Below, one piece after another: positions 23,901 through 31,228 of a stretch of 33,310 bases of DNA. The DNA is from Microcaldota archaeon (GTDB lineage Archaea; Micrarchaeota; Micrarchaeia; Micrarchaeales; CABMGC01). The notes under the pieces are model-generated. The model was not told where the DNA came from and ran no database searches. It saw only the letters and a program-made list of their open reading frames with translations. The position numbers and the translations under genes were made by a program. How positions within the stretch are numbered: position 1 is the stretch's first letter; each line of letters begins with the position of its first letter. The stretch lies in the NCBI GenBank assembly GCA_027314605.1, contig DAHVAM010000006.1, positions 1-33,310 of the forward strand. The letters run 5' to 3'.

Positions 23901-24361
23901 GCAATGTCTATGAGCTCCCTCCTTCCCTTCGGGCTCAGCTCGTTTACCTTGTTTATTTCGCCTTGCGTGATCGTGCTCGTCTCGTCAGCATGTATGCCAT
24001 GCCTCATCACGAGTTCCTGCACCTCTGCCCTTGTCATTCTCTTTCCGTTGACCTTGTAGAGAGACTTTCCATCGGACCTTACGCCTCTTGTGATCGCTAT
24101 GTTCTCGTCTCCTCCAAGCTCGAGGGTCACATAGGCTTTCCTGAGGCCTGATGTCTTTGAAAACATTATGAGCGTGTCCAACGACCTTGCCCTGAGCCTC
24201 CTCAGCGAGCTTTCGCCGAGGCCGAAAAGAAGCGCGTCGCAGATGTTGCTCTTGCCGGAGCCGTTAGGCCCGACGACGCAGGTGAAGCCCTTGCTGAACA
24301 GGAGTTCAGCGTGTTTGAAGGACTTGAACCTATGCATGGTCAATGACTTTAAGTACAGCAA
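20963..24361 (-). CDS. smc: Chromosome segregation protein SMC
   Basis: A 1132-residue SMC ATPase that organises and segregates chromosomes as a ring-shaped dimer. The head has Walker A GPNGSGKS (31-38), ABC signature SGGEKS (1037-1042) and Walker B LFDEVD (about 1062-1067), with the downstream His in VVVSHND. Two long coiled-coil arms flank a central hinge near residues 490-620 (FCGRISDLCTYDTSHSAAVE, RMDYIVVESINTA). Start is TTG at 24361, fitting the family N-terminus (LYLKSLTMHRFKSF) and preceded by GAGGGG. It lies between the site-2 protease and signal peptidase genes. No ScpA/ScpB genes follow. Confidence 0.95.
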   Translation of the reverse strand: MLYLKSLTMHRFKSFKHAELLFSKGFTCVVGPNGSGKSNICDALLFGLGESSLRRLRARSLDTLIMFSKTSGLRKAYVTLELGGDENIAITRGVRSDGKSLYKVNGKRMTRAEVQELVMRHGIHADETSTITQGEINKVNELSPKGRRELIDIASGIDEFERKKEEALKELEKVGQRISEGQIMLEERMGFLKELETEKAAAERYLQMSTRLKSLNYSIVVSKKQESEAIFSEYTKAMAITDAKKNELANKLEEMAKRIDGFNLDRQRFTKDLGDSAKTMGEINARLEAAKMEIAKIEMTNGNRQNLIAGNEKAIGEIKAEDLSTKETISKNAAEIDSLSKAVKEMEDRLAKSNINPDDVSADFGNVDELNAVVTKAESSLEALNAKMLNLKEELSKFSSDKESLLKEANAIGDMVSDLSSKKAELRKRQKDAEAKFTTLSSAIKSLDSETDSLNKRIANADESIIELRLQKGATQSRSGAVYDKIKEKFGKDKGFCGRISDLCTYDTSHSAAVEAAAGARMDYIVVESINTADNVIKYLRENSLGRATFIPMRELLPSPEPKAERDAKPILDVIEFDPKFKNAFGFVFNNTYLVNDSEHAKKIGIGKHRYVTTSGDLLEQSGVMSGGSMQKRTSVANIEKQLRDLTESSIAMKRSLSEKTEQLFKQRKEAAYAEAELKSAEQELITLENEMRKHEEHRSSISKSLKNAEERGERLARQILDLDAAHKRQQEELDSARERLSTAYNKTVEISKQLAKHGMSKEDLERLEAMRKEAESTKIRKAEMQKENQMLERKVSELRKQAAERRKAIDEAKKQLKDAEKKLRELDISKKDIEMQITSDNETSKKIYGRISGLDVDIAKLTAEHSKTGSEHSNLDRQLGELKLRRSQAETRIADFKAELAVYKEAMEPLKENMAEMEKEVIVLNAKISELGNVNLKAPEMFEEKKKNADEALSKVETLENERHAVLRMIEEIDSKKLQTFMATLNEVTKNFSRLYNFIFPGSASIMLENQKDPFNSGLEIIATNDNRRRVISSMSGGEKSLLSLILIFSIHMCKPSGLYLFDEVDAALDKENSKKLSQLIKEMSKNAQFVVVSHNDSLIVNADTAIGVAKSNDESRAVGIEISSIVNRKQ

Positions 24362-24449
24362 TTATTCCCCTCGGTCGCGTATATTTTGTATTCAGCTAAT
24401 ATTAAATTCCTTTCTGTTGCCTGCTGCAATCTGTCTTGCCTTTCTTCAT

Positions 24450-25532
24450 CTATGCCGCCGGTCTGTCAGTCAAAGGATGATTGCCGCTCCTCTTCTCCAG
24501 GAGATGGAGGGAGATCAGGGCATTGATGTGCTGCAGGGTGATAACGCCAACAGGCCTTCCTCTGCTTACGACTATGGCTATGCCTCTCCCGACTCCTTCC
24601 AATTTTTGCACAGCGTCGATTATCGGCGTGTTTGGCTTCATCACTGGCATTTCCATCGCCAGGTCTCCTGCGCTTCGCGGGACCGGCTGCCTTCTGAATA
24701 TGTCCAGAAGCATGAATCTGTTGTCCACTTTCGTAAGAACCGTTGACATGCCGCTATCCTCCACTGCCTTGTACAATGCCTTTAGGCTGGTTTTCGGAGA
24801 GACAGTTATGAACTGCTTGGTTATCGCCTTGGCGATCGTAAGGCCTGCCGTGTCCCTCCTGAGCAGCGCGTTCTGCCTCTCCGCCTCTGCGCCTCCATAC
24901 AGGATGATGGCGACAAATGCGAAGATTATGAAATCGAGGGCTTTGACATCTATGGAGAAATTCTCATAATAGAGATACACAACTGAGGCGAGCATCGTCA
25001 GTCCGGCCACGTACTTGCTCAGCTTGGCAGTGAGCATTGTTGCATCGAATTGATTCCTCTTTCTCTGGAGGTAACTCCTGAACACCCTTCCTCCGTCGAG
25101 TGGAAACGCGGGGAGGATGTTAAGCACGCCAAGAGCTATGTTCAGCACGAACATCTCCTGAAGCACGAAGACGATTGCTCCGGGAGGTGAGATGGCGGCA
25201 AGCACGCCGAAGACGCCTCCGAGGAAGATGCTCATGAGCGGCCCCGTAACGGCTACATTGAATTCCCGCTTGTAGTCTATGTTGTTGTCGTCAAGCGATG
25301 TCGCCCCTCCGAGAGGCGTGAGGAGTATATCCTTCACCTTGATTTTGTTCCTCAGGGCCGTGTATGCGTGGGCTGTCTCGTGTATGAAGACGCAGACGAA
25401 GAGTAGCAGGAATATTGCGAAGATGTTTATCGGATAGAAGAGCAGCACGAAGAGGAGCAGCAGTATGAATGTCCAGTGTAGGCTTATGCTTATGCCCCAT
25501 ATTCTGCCTATCCTGAGTGAGTCGGATGCCAA
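24450..25532 (-). CDS. Site-2 protease family (M50) metalloprotease with CBS domains
   Basis: A 360-residue intramembrane zinc protease. The membrane part (1-215) contains HETAH (His51, Glu52, His55) inside a hydrophobic helix and the third-ligand motif NILPAFPLDGGR with Asp146. Residues about 230-350 form two CBS domains, which usually bind adenine nucleotides and regulate activity. This is the archaeal/bacterial SpoIVFB-like class. The start is TTG at 25532 with GAGGT about 8 bases upstream. It is the first gene of the likely M50-smc-signal peptidase unit; the gap to smc is 88 bases. Its substrates are unknown. Confidence 0.9.
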   Translation of the reverse strand: MASDSLRIGRIWGISISLHWTFILLLLFVLLFYPINIFAIFLLLFVCVFIHETAHAYTALRNKIKVKDILLTPLGGATSLDDNNIDYKREFNVAVTGPLMSIFLGGVFGVLAAISPPGAIVFVLQEMFVLNIALGVLNILPAFPLDGGRVFRSYLQRKRNQFDATMLTAKLSKYVAGLTMLASVVYLYYENFSIDVKALDFIIFAFVAIILYGGAEAERQNALLRRDTAGLTIAKAITKQFITVSPKTSLKALYKAVEDSGMSTVLTKVDNRFMLLDIFRRQPVPRSAGDLAMEMPVMKPNTPIIDAVQKLEGVGRGIAIVVSRGRPVGVITLQHINALISLHLLEKRSGNHPLTDRPAA

Positions 25533-25568
25533 GATAACTTTACCTCTAATCTGAGTGGAAGCTTAGAG

Positions 25569-25576
25569 TATAAATA
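25569..25576. promoter_or_regulatory. Shared TATA element for divergent protease and phosphoesterase genes
   Basis: TATAAATA lies midway between the two genes and is A/T-symmetric enough to act both ways. Rightward it predicts a start near 25598, just before the ATG at 25601 and downstream of the ATG at 25589. Leftward it predicts a start near 25546, giving a 14-base leader that contains the GAGGT site of the protease gene. Confidence 0.5.
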
Positions 25577-25600
25577 CTGAGCGTTGTCATGAGTAAATCG

Positions 25601-26335
25601 ATGAAGGAAATCTCATTCATAGAGAATGCGCCTGCGCTGATAGTGAAAAGGGAGAGGCTCCTTGCAGTTGGAGACCTGCACGTCGGAAGGGAGCTCAAGC
25701 TTGCGAGGGGAGGAATCTTTGTGCCCAATGCGACAAAAAGGCTGTCGGGGGAGTTGCTGAGGCTGCAAAAAAAGCATAATGCGGATGGGATTGCATTGCT
25801 GGGCGACGTAAAGGACAGCGTTGGGTATCCCACAAAGGAGGAGTACCAGGCGCTGTCCGAATTCTTCTATGACCTCAGGAATGTCAAGGTCACCATAACC
25901 AAGGGAAACCATGACCCCAGAATAGAGGAGATAGTCAGGAGATTGGATGCCGATGTGGAAGTCGTCAAGGAATTGCTTCTTGAAAAAGTCGCACTGATGC
26001 ACGGGCACGCGCTGCCTTCCGGCGAGTCCATGGGAAAAAGTTTCATTGTCGCGGCGCACTCCCATCCCGCAGTAAGCATAAACGGAAAGCTGGAGAAGGC
26101 GTGGGCCGTCATGAAGATAGGCAGAGGTGCAAGGAAGATTTACCCGAAGTTCAATAGATCCATGAGGCTGGTCATGATGCCTGCCTTCAATGAGCTGATA
26201 ACAGGAAGCGATTTGGCCTCCGGAAGCAAATTCTCGCCTCTTTTGAAGAACGATATCTTTGACTTCAGGGGCGCCAAGGTCTATGATATCAGAGGAAAAG
26301 AGATACGCGATGCGCTATCAGACATCCGTGTATGA
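25601..26335 (+). CDS. Metallophosphoesterase (calcineurin-like)
   Basis: A 244-residue dimetal phosphoesterase. The five family motifs are visible in order: GDLHVG, GDVKDS, GNHD, HGH (LMHGHALP) and HSHP (AAHSHPAV). It resembles the archaeal stand-alone phosphoesterases related to the Mre11/SbcD superfamily; no DNA-repair partner is adjacent. The ATG at 25601 is chosen because the only TATA box would start transcription at about 25598; an in-frame ATG at 25589 would add four residues. Substrate unknown. Confidence 0.88.
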   Translation: MKEISFIENAPALIVKRERLLAVGDLHVGRELKLARGGIFVPNATKRLSGELLRLQKKHNADGIALLGDVKDSVGYPTKEEYQALSEFFYDLRNVKVTITKGNHDPRIEEIVRRLDADVEVVKELLLEKVALMHGHALPSGESMGKSFIVAAHSHPAVSINGKLEKAWAVMKIGRGARKIYPKFNRSMRLVMMPAFNELITGSDLASGSKFSPLLKNDIFDFRGAKVYDIRGKEIRDALSDIRV

Positions 26336-26401
26336 AGCGCCGTTACAACTTTTTCTGCCTGGTTCTTCGCCCGCATGCCCGTTTTGCCTGCTTCCGGACG
26401 T

Positions 26402-27841
26402 TTATATCGGATTGGGCTTGAACTTCTCCTTCACATCCTTCATCTCCTTGTCCACAACGGCCTTCCATGCATGGAACTCCCTCGGACTCTTCGGGTAGTT
26501 GTTGTAGTGGGCGGTGAGCTTCTTCATCTCGCTCACAGTGTATATGAGATTCTTGAATGCGTTTATGTTCGCTATTCCGCTTAGTATCTTGCTGAAGGTG
26601 CCCGCGAGCGTCAGTTCAGGCACCCTTCCGTAGCTTATCTCTACAGCCTCTTCTTCTGTTATGAAGTGCGCCATCCCGTAGTTTATGAGATCGTTGTTTA
26701 ACGACTGCAGGTATATCCTGAATACCTCTAATCCGGCAGTCTTGTTTCCATAAAGTTCGTTGTATCTTATGTTATAATCCCAGAGGGACTCAAGGCTTGG
26801 GTCCTTATTCGCGGTTGCTTCGGCTGCTACCTCTCCTGCGAGGATCCCAGCGACCATTGCCGGGCCTATCCCCCCTGCGCTGATAGGGTTAGGCATCGCC
26901 ATGCTGTCCCCTGCCCCCATGTATCCGGGGAAGACGAGGCTGTCCTGCTGCCTCCTGACTGTCACAGACCAGTATCCCTTCCCGTTTCCATCCTCCGGGT
27001 CAAGCGACCATGACTTTATCAGTGGATTCCATTTCACATAGTCGTCGATGAGCATGTGCAGCGTATCCTTCCTGTTCATCTTCTCGTTTCTTATCTCAAG
27101 GCTCTTCTTCTCGACCCCCAGCCCTATGTTTAGCCTTCCGTCCCTCTTTGGAAATACCCAGCCGTATCCGCCAGGAGCGAGCTGCTGGTTGAGATGTATG
27201 AGCGCATTTTTTGGATCGTAATACCTTGGATCGTCTCCCTGAAGCTCCACGTTCATTATGTACCTTCCGGTGGACTCTATGTCGTCAATGCTTACCTCCT
27301 TGCCTACATAGTCGTTGACAGGGAGCTTCCTCCTGAGCATGCTCGCGATTCCCAATGTGTCTATGACTATGTGCGCCCTAATCTTGACCTGGTTGTGCTT
27401 CTCATCCCTTCCGAATATCCCAACTACCTTGTTGTCCTCAATTATGGGTCCCTCCACCTCGAACTTTGTGACATACTCGGCACCTTCCTTCTTTGCATAG
27501 TCCACAAGCTTCTTCGCGAGCTTTGGCCTGTTCAGGGTGTATCCCTCTCCGTCGAATATGAATTTGTGCTCAAGGTCAGGGCTCAGTGCATAGACTCCGT
27601 CGACCTTGAGGTCTATCTCAGGCTCGCTGAAGGTCATGCCTATCCGCTCTGTGATGAAATCAGTATGCGTCTTTGCAACTGCGTCTCCGCAGACCCATCC
27701 CCAGTTCGTCTTCTTTCCTGCCTGTGAGTAATCGTTCCTGTCAAGGAGCACTACCTTTGCCCCTCCCTTTGCGGCTGCTGCCGCGGCGAGGGAGCCGGAT
27801 ATGCCGCCTCCTGCCACTATAATATCATATTTTTCTTCCAC
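26402..27841 (-). CDS. Geranylgeranyl reductase family protein
   Basis: A 479-residue FAD-dependent oxidoreductase of the geranylgeranyl reductase family, which in archaea saturates the isoprenoid chains of membrane ether lipids. The dinucleotide-binding motif is IIVAGGGISGSLAA at the N-terminus. Family hallmarks follow: YGWVFPKRDGRLNIGLGV and the second FAD-contacting segment GAGDSMAMPNPISAGGIGPA. The C-terminal 100 residues are helical and charged. It starts 4 bases after rpoK, so the two are cotranscribed. A related menaquinone- or chlorophyll-type role is unlikely in this setting, but specificity is inferred. Confidence 0.88.
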   Translation of the reverse strand: MEEKYDIIVAGGGISGSLAAAAAAKGGAKVVLLDRNDYSQAGKKTNWGWVCGDAVAKTHTDFITERIGMTFSEPEIDLKVDGVYALSPDLEHKFIFDGEGYTLNRPKLAKKLVDYAKKEGAEYVTKFEVEGPIIEDNKVVGIFGRDEKHNQVKIRAHIVIDTLGIASMLRRKLPVNDYVGKEVSIDDIESTGRYIMNVELQGDDPRYYDPKNALIHLNQQLAPGGYGWVFPKRDGRLNIGLGVEKKSLEIRNEKMNRKDTLHMLIDDYVKWNPLIKSWSLDPEDGNGKGYWSVTVRRQQDSLVFPGYMGAGDSMAMPNPISAGGIGPAMVAGILAGEVAAEATANKDPSLESLWDYNIRYNELYGNKTAGLEVFRIYLQSLNNDLINYGMAHFITEEEAVEISYGRVPELTLAGTFSKILSGIANINAFKNLIYTVSEMKKLTAHYNNYPKSPREFHAWKAVVDKEMKDVKEKFKPNPI

Positions 27842-27845
27842 GCAA

Positions 27846-28028
27846 TTACTCCTTTTCCGGATCCTTCATAACCACTATGGGTATTACTTCCTCCTTGAAT
27901 TCAAGCTCTGCGAGCGCAAGAGGCTCGTTTATGCCCTCAGGCACCTTTATCAGCGGAGGCGCGCCATATGCGAGCTGCAGCGCCCTTGCGCCTATGATCC
28001 TTGCCTTCTCAAATCTAGTGTATTCCAT
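27846..28028 (-). CDS. rpoK: DNA-directed RNA polymerase subunit K (Rpb6/omega)
   Basis: A 60-residue protein matching archaeal RpoK, the small subunit that stabilises RNA polymerase assembly. The diagnostic core YTRFEKARIIGARALQLAYG and the following APPLI motif are nearly consensus. The acidic N-terminal tail found in some homologues is missing, so the protein consists of the core only. It is the promoter-proximal gene of a two-gene unit with the geranylgeranyl reductase. Confidence 0.93.
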   Translation of the reverse strand: MEYTRFEKARIIGARALQLAYGAPPLIKVPEGINEPLALAELEFKEEVIPIVVMKDPEKE

Positions 28029-28485
28029 TGTTAGACCATTTATAAGTATGTTGTATGATGAAGGCTATCCTCTAACCTAGTTGGAGATATGGAAGGCTTA
28101 TATCCTTGCCTCTCGGTAGCCCATACCTATTACCCTTAAACATTTAAATACTTTGGGAATTTTGTGAGCATTTGTTACAATGGCAAATGGATTCATCGTA
28201 AGCCAAGCCAGACCTAGGCGCAATATATATTAATACATGCGTAGCAATAACATTAAGGAAAAGAGATTGCATTTTGTGAGTTACATGGACAATCGTAATT
28301 GTTATTTAATTTTCAGGCCTCTGTCAGACGACAGATGTGCCCGCAGTTAGATGCAGCTCTTCCTAAGTGGATAGATTTGAGAAAAGGCTCGGTTGAGCAG
28401 GAAAGTAAGCAGGAACGCGTTATGAATTATACTGAAGGCTACGTGACGGAAGGGATTTCGGCACAATGCCAGAATTGGTGAAAAA
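28029..28485 (+). other. 457-base intergenic region and long dnaG leader
   Basis: No known RNA gene is recognised here. CAATATATATTAATA (28221-28235) is a strong TATA box for a start near 28254, giving dnaG a leader of about 230 bases. In the leader are a perfect 6-bp hairpin TCTGTC-AGAC-GACAGA (28320-28335), a GCTC-GGTT-GAGC hairpin (about 28389-28400), and an open frame ending on the dnaG ribosome-binding site. A second TATA-like element, CATTTAAATAC (28141-28151), lies upstream with only a 17-codon frame (ATG at 28180) after it. The left end should hold the rpoK promoter (CATTTATAAG near 28040). Confidence 0.45.
28335..28481 (+). CDS. Candidate 48-codon ORF in the dnaG leader
   Basis: An ATG-initiated frame (MCPQLDAALPKWIDLRKGSV...) ends in TGA at 28479-28481, and its last bases GGTGA are the ribosome-binding site of dnaG, whose ATG follows 4 bases after the stop. 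The frame is open further upstream to 28299 from a TTG. No domain is recognised. It could be a leader peptide, a small gene, or chance translation of a structured leader RNA. Confidence 0.3.
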   Translation: MCPQLDAALPKWIDLRKGSVEQESKQERVMNYTEGYVTEGISAQCQNW

Positions 28486-29916
28486 ATGGCCAAAACTTAT
28501 CTAGATATAGTAAAATACATGGTAGAGGCGAAGTTTACCATCAACGGGATGGTCGACAAGCCTGACATAATAGGCGCTGTCTTTGGACAGACCGAAGGAT
28601 TGCTCGGAGACGATCTTGACTTGAGGGAGCTCCAGAAGGGAGGCAAGATAGGGAGAATAGAGATAGAGCTCACCCAGAACCAGGGAAGGAGCTTCGGAAG
28701 GCTCCTCCTGCCCGCATCGTTGGACAGGATAGAGACTTGCATTCTCGCAGCTGCTGTTGAATCAGTTGACAGAGTCGGCCCTTACGAGGCCGACTTCAAG
28801 GTGGCGAAGGTAGAGGACACCAGGTCTGAGAAGAGAAGGAAGATACTCGACAGGGCGAAGGAGCTCGTCAAGCTGCTTCTCAACACGGAGATCCCTGACA
28901 GCAGGGAGCTCTCCGAGATGGTACAGTCCGAAGTGAGGATAAGCGAGATCTCGGCATACGGGTCTGAAAGCCTTCCAGCAGGGCCTGATGTGGGAAAGGA
29001 TCCTGAATTGATCATCGTCGAGGGAAGGGCCGACGTGCTCAACCTCCTGAGAAATGACGTTACAAACGCCATAGCGCTCGGCGGAGCGGCGCAGGTGCCG
29101 AAGAGCATCATAGACTTATGCAGGGAGAAGGAGGTCACTGTCTTCCTAGACGGAGACAGGGGAGGCGACCTCATACTGAGAAACCTCGTAAGCGTCGCTG
29201 ACATTGACTTTGTCTGCAGGGCGCCTGATGGAAAGGAGGTTGAGGATCTCACGAGGAAGGAGATAATAAAGTCGATGAGGACAAAGGTTCCTCTCGACCA
29301 ATACCAGGGCAGCTCCAGGGGCAAGTTCCAGATGCCGCAGCAACAGCAGGGAGGCAGCAGCAACTACAGGCAGGAGAACAGATACCAGTCCAGCCAGAGG
29401 AGCTACCCCCCACAGCAGCCAGGCAGCATGCCTGCTCCAAAGCCGCAGGAGAAGATGCCTGCAGAGGAATTTGGGGCAGCAGGGCAGCAGGCAGGCGAGG
29501 TTAAGCCCAAGGCCTCCGGATCAGATGTTCCTGAAGACAGCGGGCCGATAGAGAGGATAGCTGAACCGGAAATCTTCTCCGGTTCGCAGAACGCGCAGGC
29601 GAAGCCTGTTCTTGAGAGCATGTTCTATACCCAGCTGGGCATGGGACTTGATGAGTTGTCAGGAACGCTTAGGAGCAGACTGTACGACGCGTCCGGCAAT
29701 ATACTCAAGGAGATGCCGATAAGGGATCTTCTGCAGACAATCCAGTCAGCCAGCGGCTGCTATGCCATTGTGCTTGACGGTGTCATCACGCAGAGGCTTG
29801 TCGACCTTGCACTACAGAAGGGCATCAGGGCGATCTACGGCGTGAAGGCAAACCAGATGCAGAGAAAGCATTCGGACATAGTCCTTTACACGAAGGAGAA
29901 CGGCAAGCTGGAGTGA
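28486..29916 (+). CDS. dnaG: Archaeal DnaG (primase-like, exosome-associated)
   Basis: A 476-residue archaeal DnaG-type protein. In archaea this protein has primase activity in vitro and is mainly known as a subunit of the RNA-degrading exosome. The conserved N-terminal domain (1-160) begins TYLDIVKYMVEAKF. The TOPRIM domain spans about 172-265 with the catalytic Glu179 (IIVEGRAD) and the Asp pair in LDGDRGG (Asp222, Asp224). Residues about 275-365 are a Gln/Pro/Ser-rich low-complexity linker. A conserved C-terminal domain (about 375-476) follows. GGTGA just upstream supports the ATG at 28486. Confidence 0.94.
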   Translation: MAKTYLDIVKYMVEAKFTINGMVDKPDIIGAVFGQTEGLLGDDLDLRELQKGGKIGRIEIELTQNQGRSFGRLLLPASLDRIETCILAAAVESVDRVGPYEADFKVAKVEDTRSEKRRKILDRAKELVKLLLNTEIPDSRELSEMVQSEVRISEISAYGSESLPAGPDVGKDPELIIVEGRADVLNLLRNDVTNAIALGGAAQVPKSIIDLCREKEVTVFLDGDRGGDLILRNLVSVADIDFVCRAPDGKEVEDLTRKEIIKSMRTKVPLDQYQGSSRGKFQMPQQQQGGSSNYRQENRYQSSQRSYPPQQPGSMPAPKPQEKMPAEEFGAAGQQAGEVKPKASGSDVPEDSGPIERIAEPEIFSGSQNAQAKPVLESMFYTQLGMGLDELSGTLRSRLYDASGNILKEMPIRDLLQTIQSASGCYAIVLDGVITQRLVDLALQKGIRAIYGVKANQMQRKHSDIVLYTKENGKLE

Positions 29917-29920
29917 CCAA

Positions 29921-30100
29921 TTACATGTTCGCTACCTGCAATACAGTGTTGCAGTTGGGACACATTCCGCCGCTGTCAGAATCGGGAAGAGGGAGCTTGC
30001 AGCTTCCGCAGTAGTAAGCAGAGCAGCCGTCGCAATAGAACGAGATGCGGCCGTTGAGCGGCTTGCCGCACGAATTGCACGTTATTACCTGCGTTGCCAT
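29921..30100 (-). CDS. Small zinc-ribbon protein with four CxxC motifs
   Basis: A 59-residue protein: MATQVITCNSCGKPLNGRIS continues to a Met ending. Eight cysteines form four CxxC knuckles (Cys8/11, 23/26, 31/34, 47/50), enough for two zinc sites in a compact ribbon or RING-like fold. CTTTTTATTC (30121-30130, read on the minus strand) is centred 26 bases before the ATG, predicting a leaderless transcript, which supports it being a real gene. It is convergent with dnaG, with 4 bases between the two stops. Possible roles are RNA/DNA binding or protein interaction; nothing more specific can be read. Confidence 0.8.
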   Translation of the reverse strand: MATQVITCNSCGKPLNGRISFYCDGCSAYYCGSCKLPLPDSDSGGMCPNCNTVLQVANM

Positions 30101-30389
30101 GCTTCTTTCTGGCAGTCAAGGAATAAAAAGCTTTTGAAATCCGTTCTATCGCCTAATGCTACGGCTATTTTGCCGCGGCAGGAGTTTTTGATACATAAAA
30201 AATTCAAAAGGCAGGGATTGGCGACGCCGACTTGATTCCAGTTATTTTGGCGGATTGCCAGAAATGGAGACAGAAAAATGCCGAGATCACAGTTACGGTT
30301 ATCCGTTCAGGCGGAAAGAGGCTGAGATGCATAAAAAGTTTGATTTGCATGGGAGCCTTGGCCGAAAGGCAGCGAGCAATCGCAAGGTT

Positions 30390-31079
30390 TCAGAAGTTTC
30401 GCACCCTGCACTCCCCGAAACACCCTGAGAACTCCTTTAGCTTCCTTGAGACCTCTGAGGGATTGGCCGCAGGCAGGGAGAGTACTGCAGGATTTATTAT
30501 CTCGCTGCTCTTCGAGAATTGCTGCAACAGCCAGCGCCTTGCGGGTTTTATCTGCTCCGCCATGCTCGCGAGGTCGTCGATAGTCAGCCCTGGCGCAAGC
30601 GTCGTCCTGAACTCATAATCCGATGCGCGCTCTTTGATCAGGCGCATGCTCTCCTTGATCTCATGCGTATCGAGATTTACTCCGGTTATCTTCTGGTATG
30701 CGTCCCACGGCGCCTTGATGTCCATTGCAACATAATCCACGAGGTTTTCATCAAAGATGCGCTTCAGCGCCTTAGGATTCGTGCCGTTCGTGTCGAGCTT
30801 TATCGACATCCCTATGTTCCTCAGCTTCTGGAGGAACTCCGGAAGGTCGGACCAGATTGTCGGCTCCCCGCCGGTGATGACTACAGAGTCGACAAGGCGC
30901 TTCCTCTTGGCAAGCGCATAGAGTATGAACTCGCCGCTTGTCTCCGGAACGTCCCTGAAGACGAGGTTGGAGTTGTAGCAGTAGTGGCATCGCATGTTGC
31001 AGCCCGCCGCGAAGGCTATGCTAGCCACCCTGCCAGGATAGTCTACCAGAGTGGTCTTCTGAAAGCCACCGAAGAGCAA
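30390..31079 (-). CDS. nrdG: Anaerobic ribonucleotide reductase activating protein (radical SAM)
   Basis: A 229-residue radical-SAM activase that abstracts a hydrogen from the glycyl-radical residue of class III ribonucleotide reductase. The N-terminus FGGFQKTTLVDYPG is the family signature, and the 4Fe-4S cluster ligands are Cys27, Cys31 and Cys34 in CNMRCHYC. SAM-contacting segments VVITGGEPT and DTNGT follow. The start is TTG at 31079, directly abutting the stop of the separate glycyl-radical gene (TAGTTG), so expression is tightly coupled. About 290 bases downstream, up to the zinc-ribbon gene, hold no recognised feature besides that gene's promoter. Confidence 0.92.
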   Translation of the reverse strand: MLFGGFQKTTLVDYPGRVASIAFAAGCNMRCHYCYNSNLVFRDVPETSGEFILYALAKRKRLVDSVVITGGEPTIWSDLPEFLQKLRNIGMSIKLDTNGTNPKALKRIFDENLVDYVAMDIKAPWDAYQKITGVNLDTHEIKESMRLIKERASDYEFRTTLAPGLTIDDLASMAEQIKPARRWLLQQFSKSSEIINPAVLSLPAANPSEVSRKLKEFSGCFGECRVRNF

Positions 31080-31211
31080 CTACTCGCCCACTTTGTAGGT
31101 CTTCCTCTCCTTGAATTCAGACTGTTTGCCGTCGTTCCACTGGTCTACCGGCCTGAGGTATCCGACAACCCTGCTGTACACTTCGCATCTCGTTCTCTCT
31201 TTGTTTTCCAT
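31080..31211 (-). CDS. Separate glycyl-radical domain of class III ribonucleotide reductase
   Basis: A 43-residue protein whose central part, CEVYSRVVGYLRPVDQWNDG, is the glycyl-radical segment that normally forms the C-terminus of NrdD. Gly17 in RVVGYLRP is the expected radical site, and the KQSEFKERKTY tail is also family-typical. It begins 17 bases after the nrdD stop with its own ATG, preceded by GGTGG at a good distance. It is out of frame with nrdD, so it cannot arise by simple readthrough. It presumably docks into NrdD and is activated by NrdG. It is easily missed because of its size. Confidence 0.88.
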   Translation of the reverse strand: MENKERTRCEVYSRVVGYLRPVDQWNDGKQSEFKERKTYKVGE

Positions 31212-31228
31212 GTTTCCACCAGCATGAT

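Noticed and set aside
28180-28233. 17-codon frame beginning MANGFIVS after a TATA-like element
   Set aside because: It is too short, ends inside the next TATA box and has no ribosome-binding site.
28254-28485. RNase P RNA or signal recognition particle RNA in the dnaG leader
   Set aside because: GGAAAGT and GGAAGGGA occur there but without the partner motifs of either RNA, so neither can be supported.
30232-30618. Plus-strand open frame of 128 codons starting with TTG, with a TATA-like element upstream
   Set aside because: More than half lies antisense to the well-supported nrdG gene, the peptide shows no recognisable domain, and openness there is explained by nrdG codon structure.
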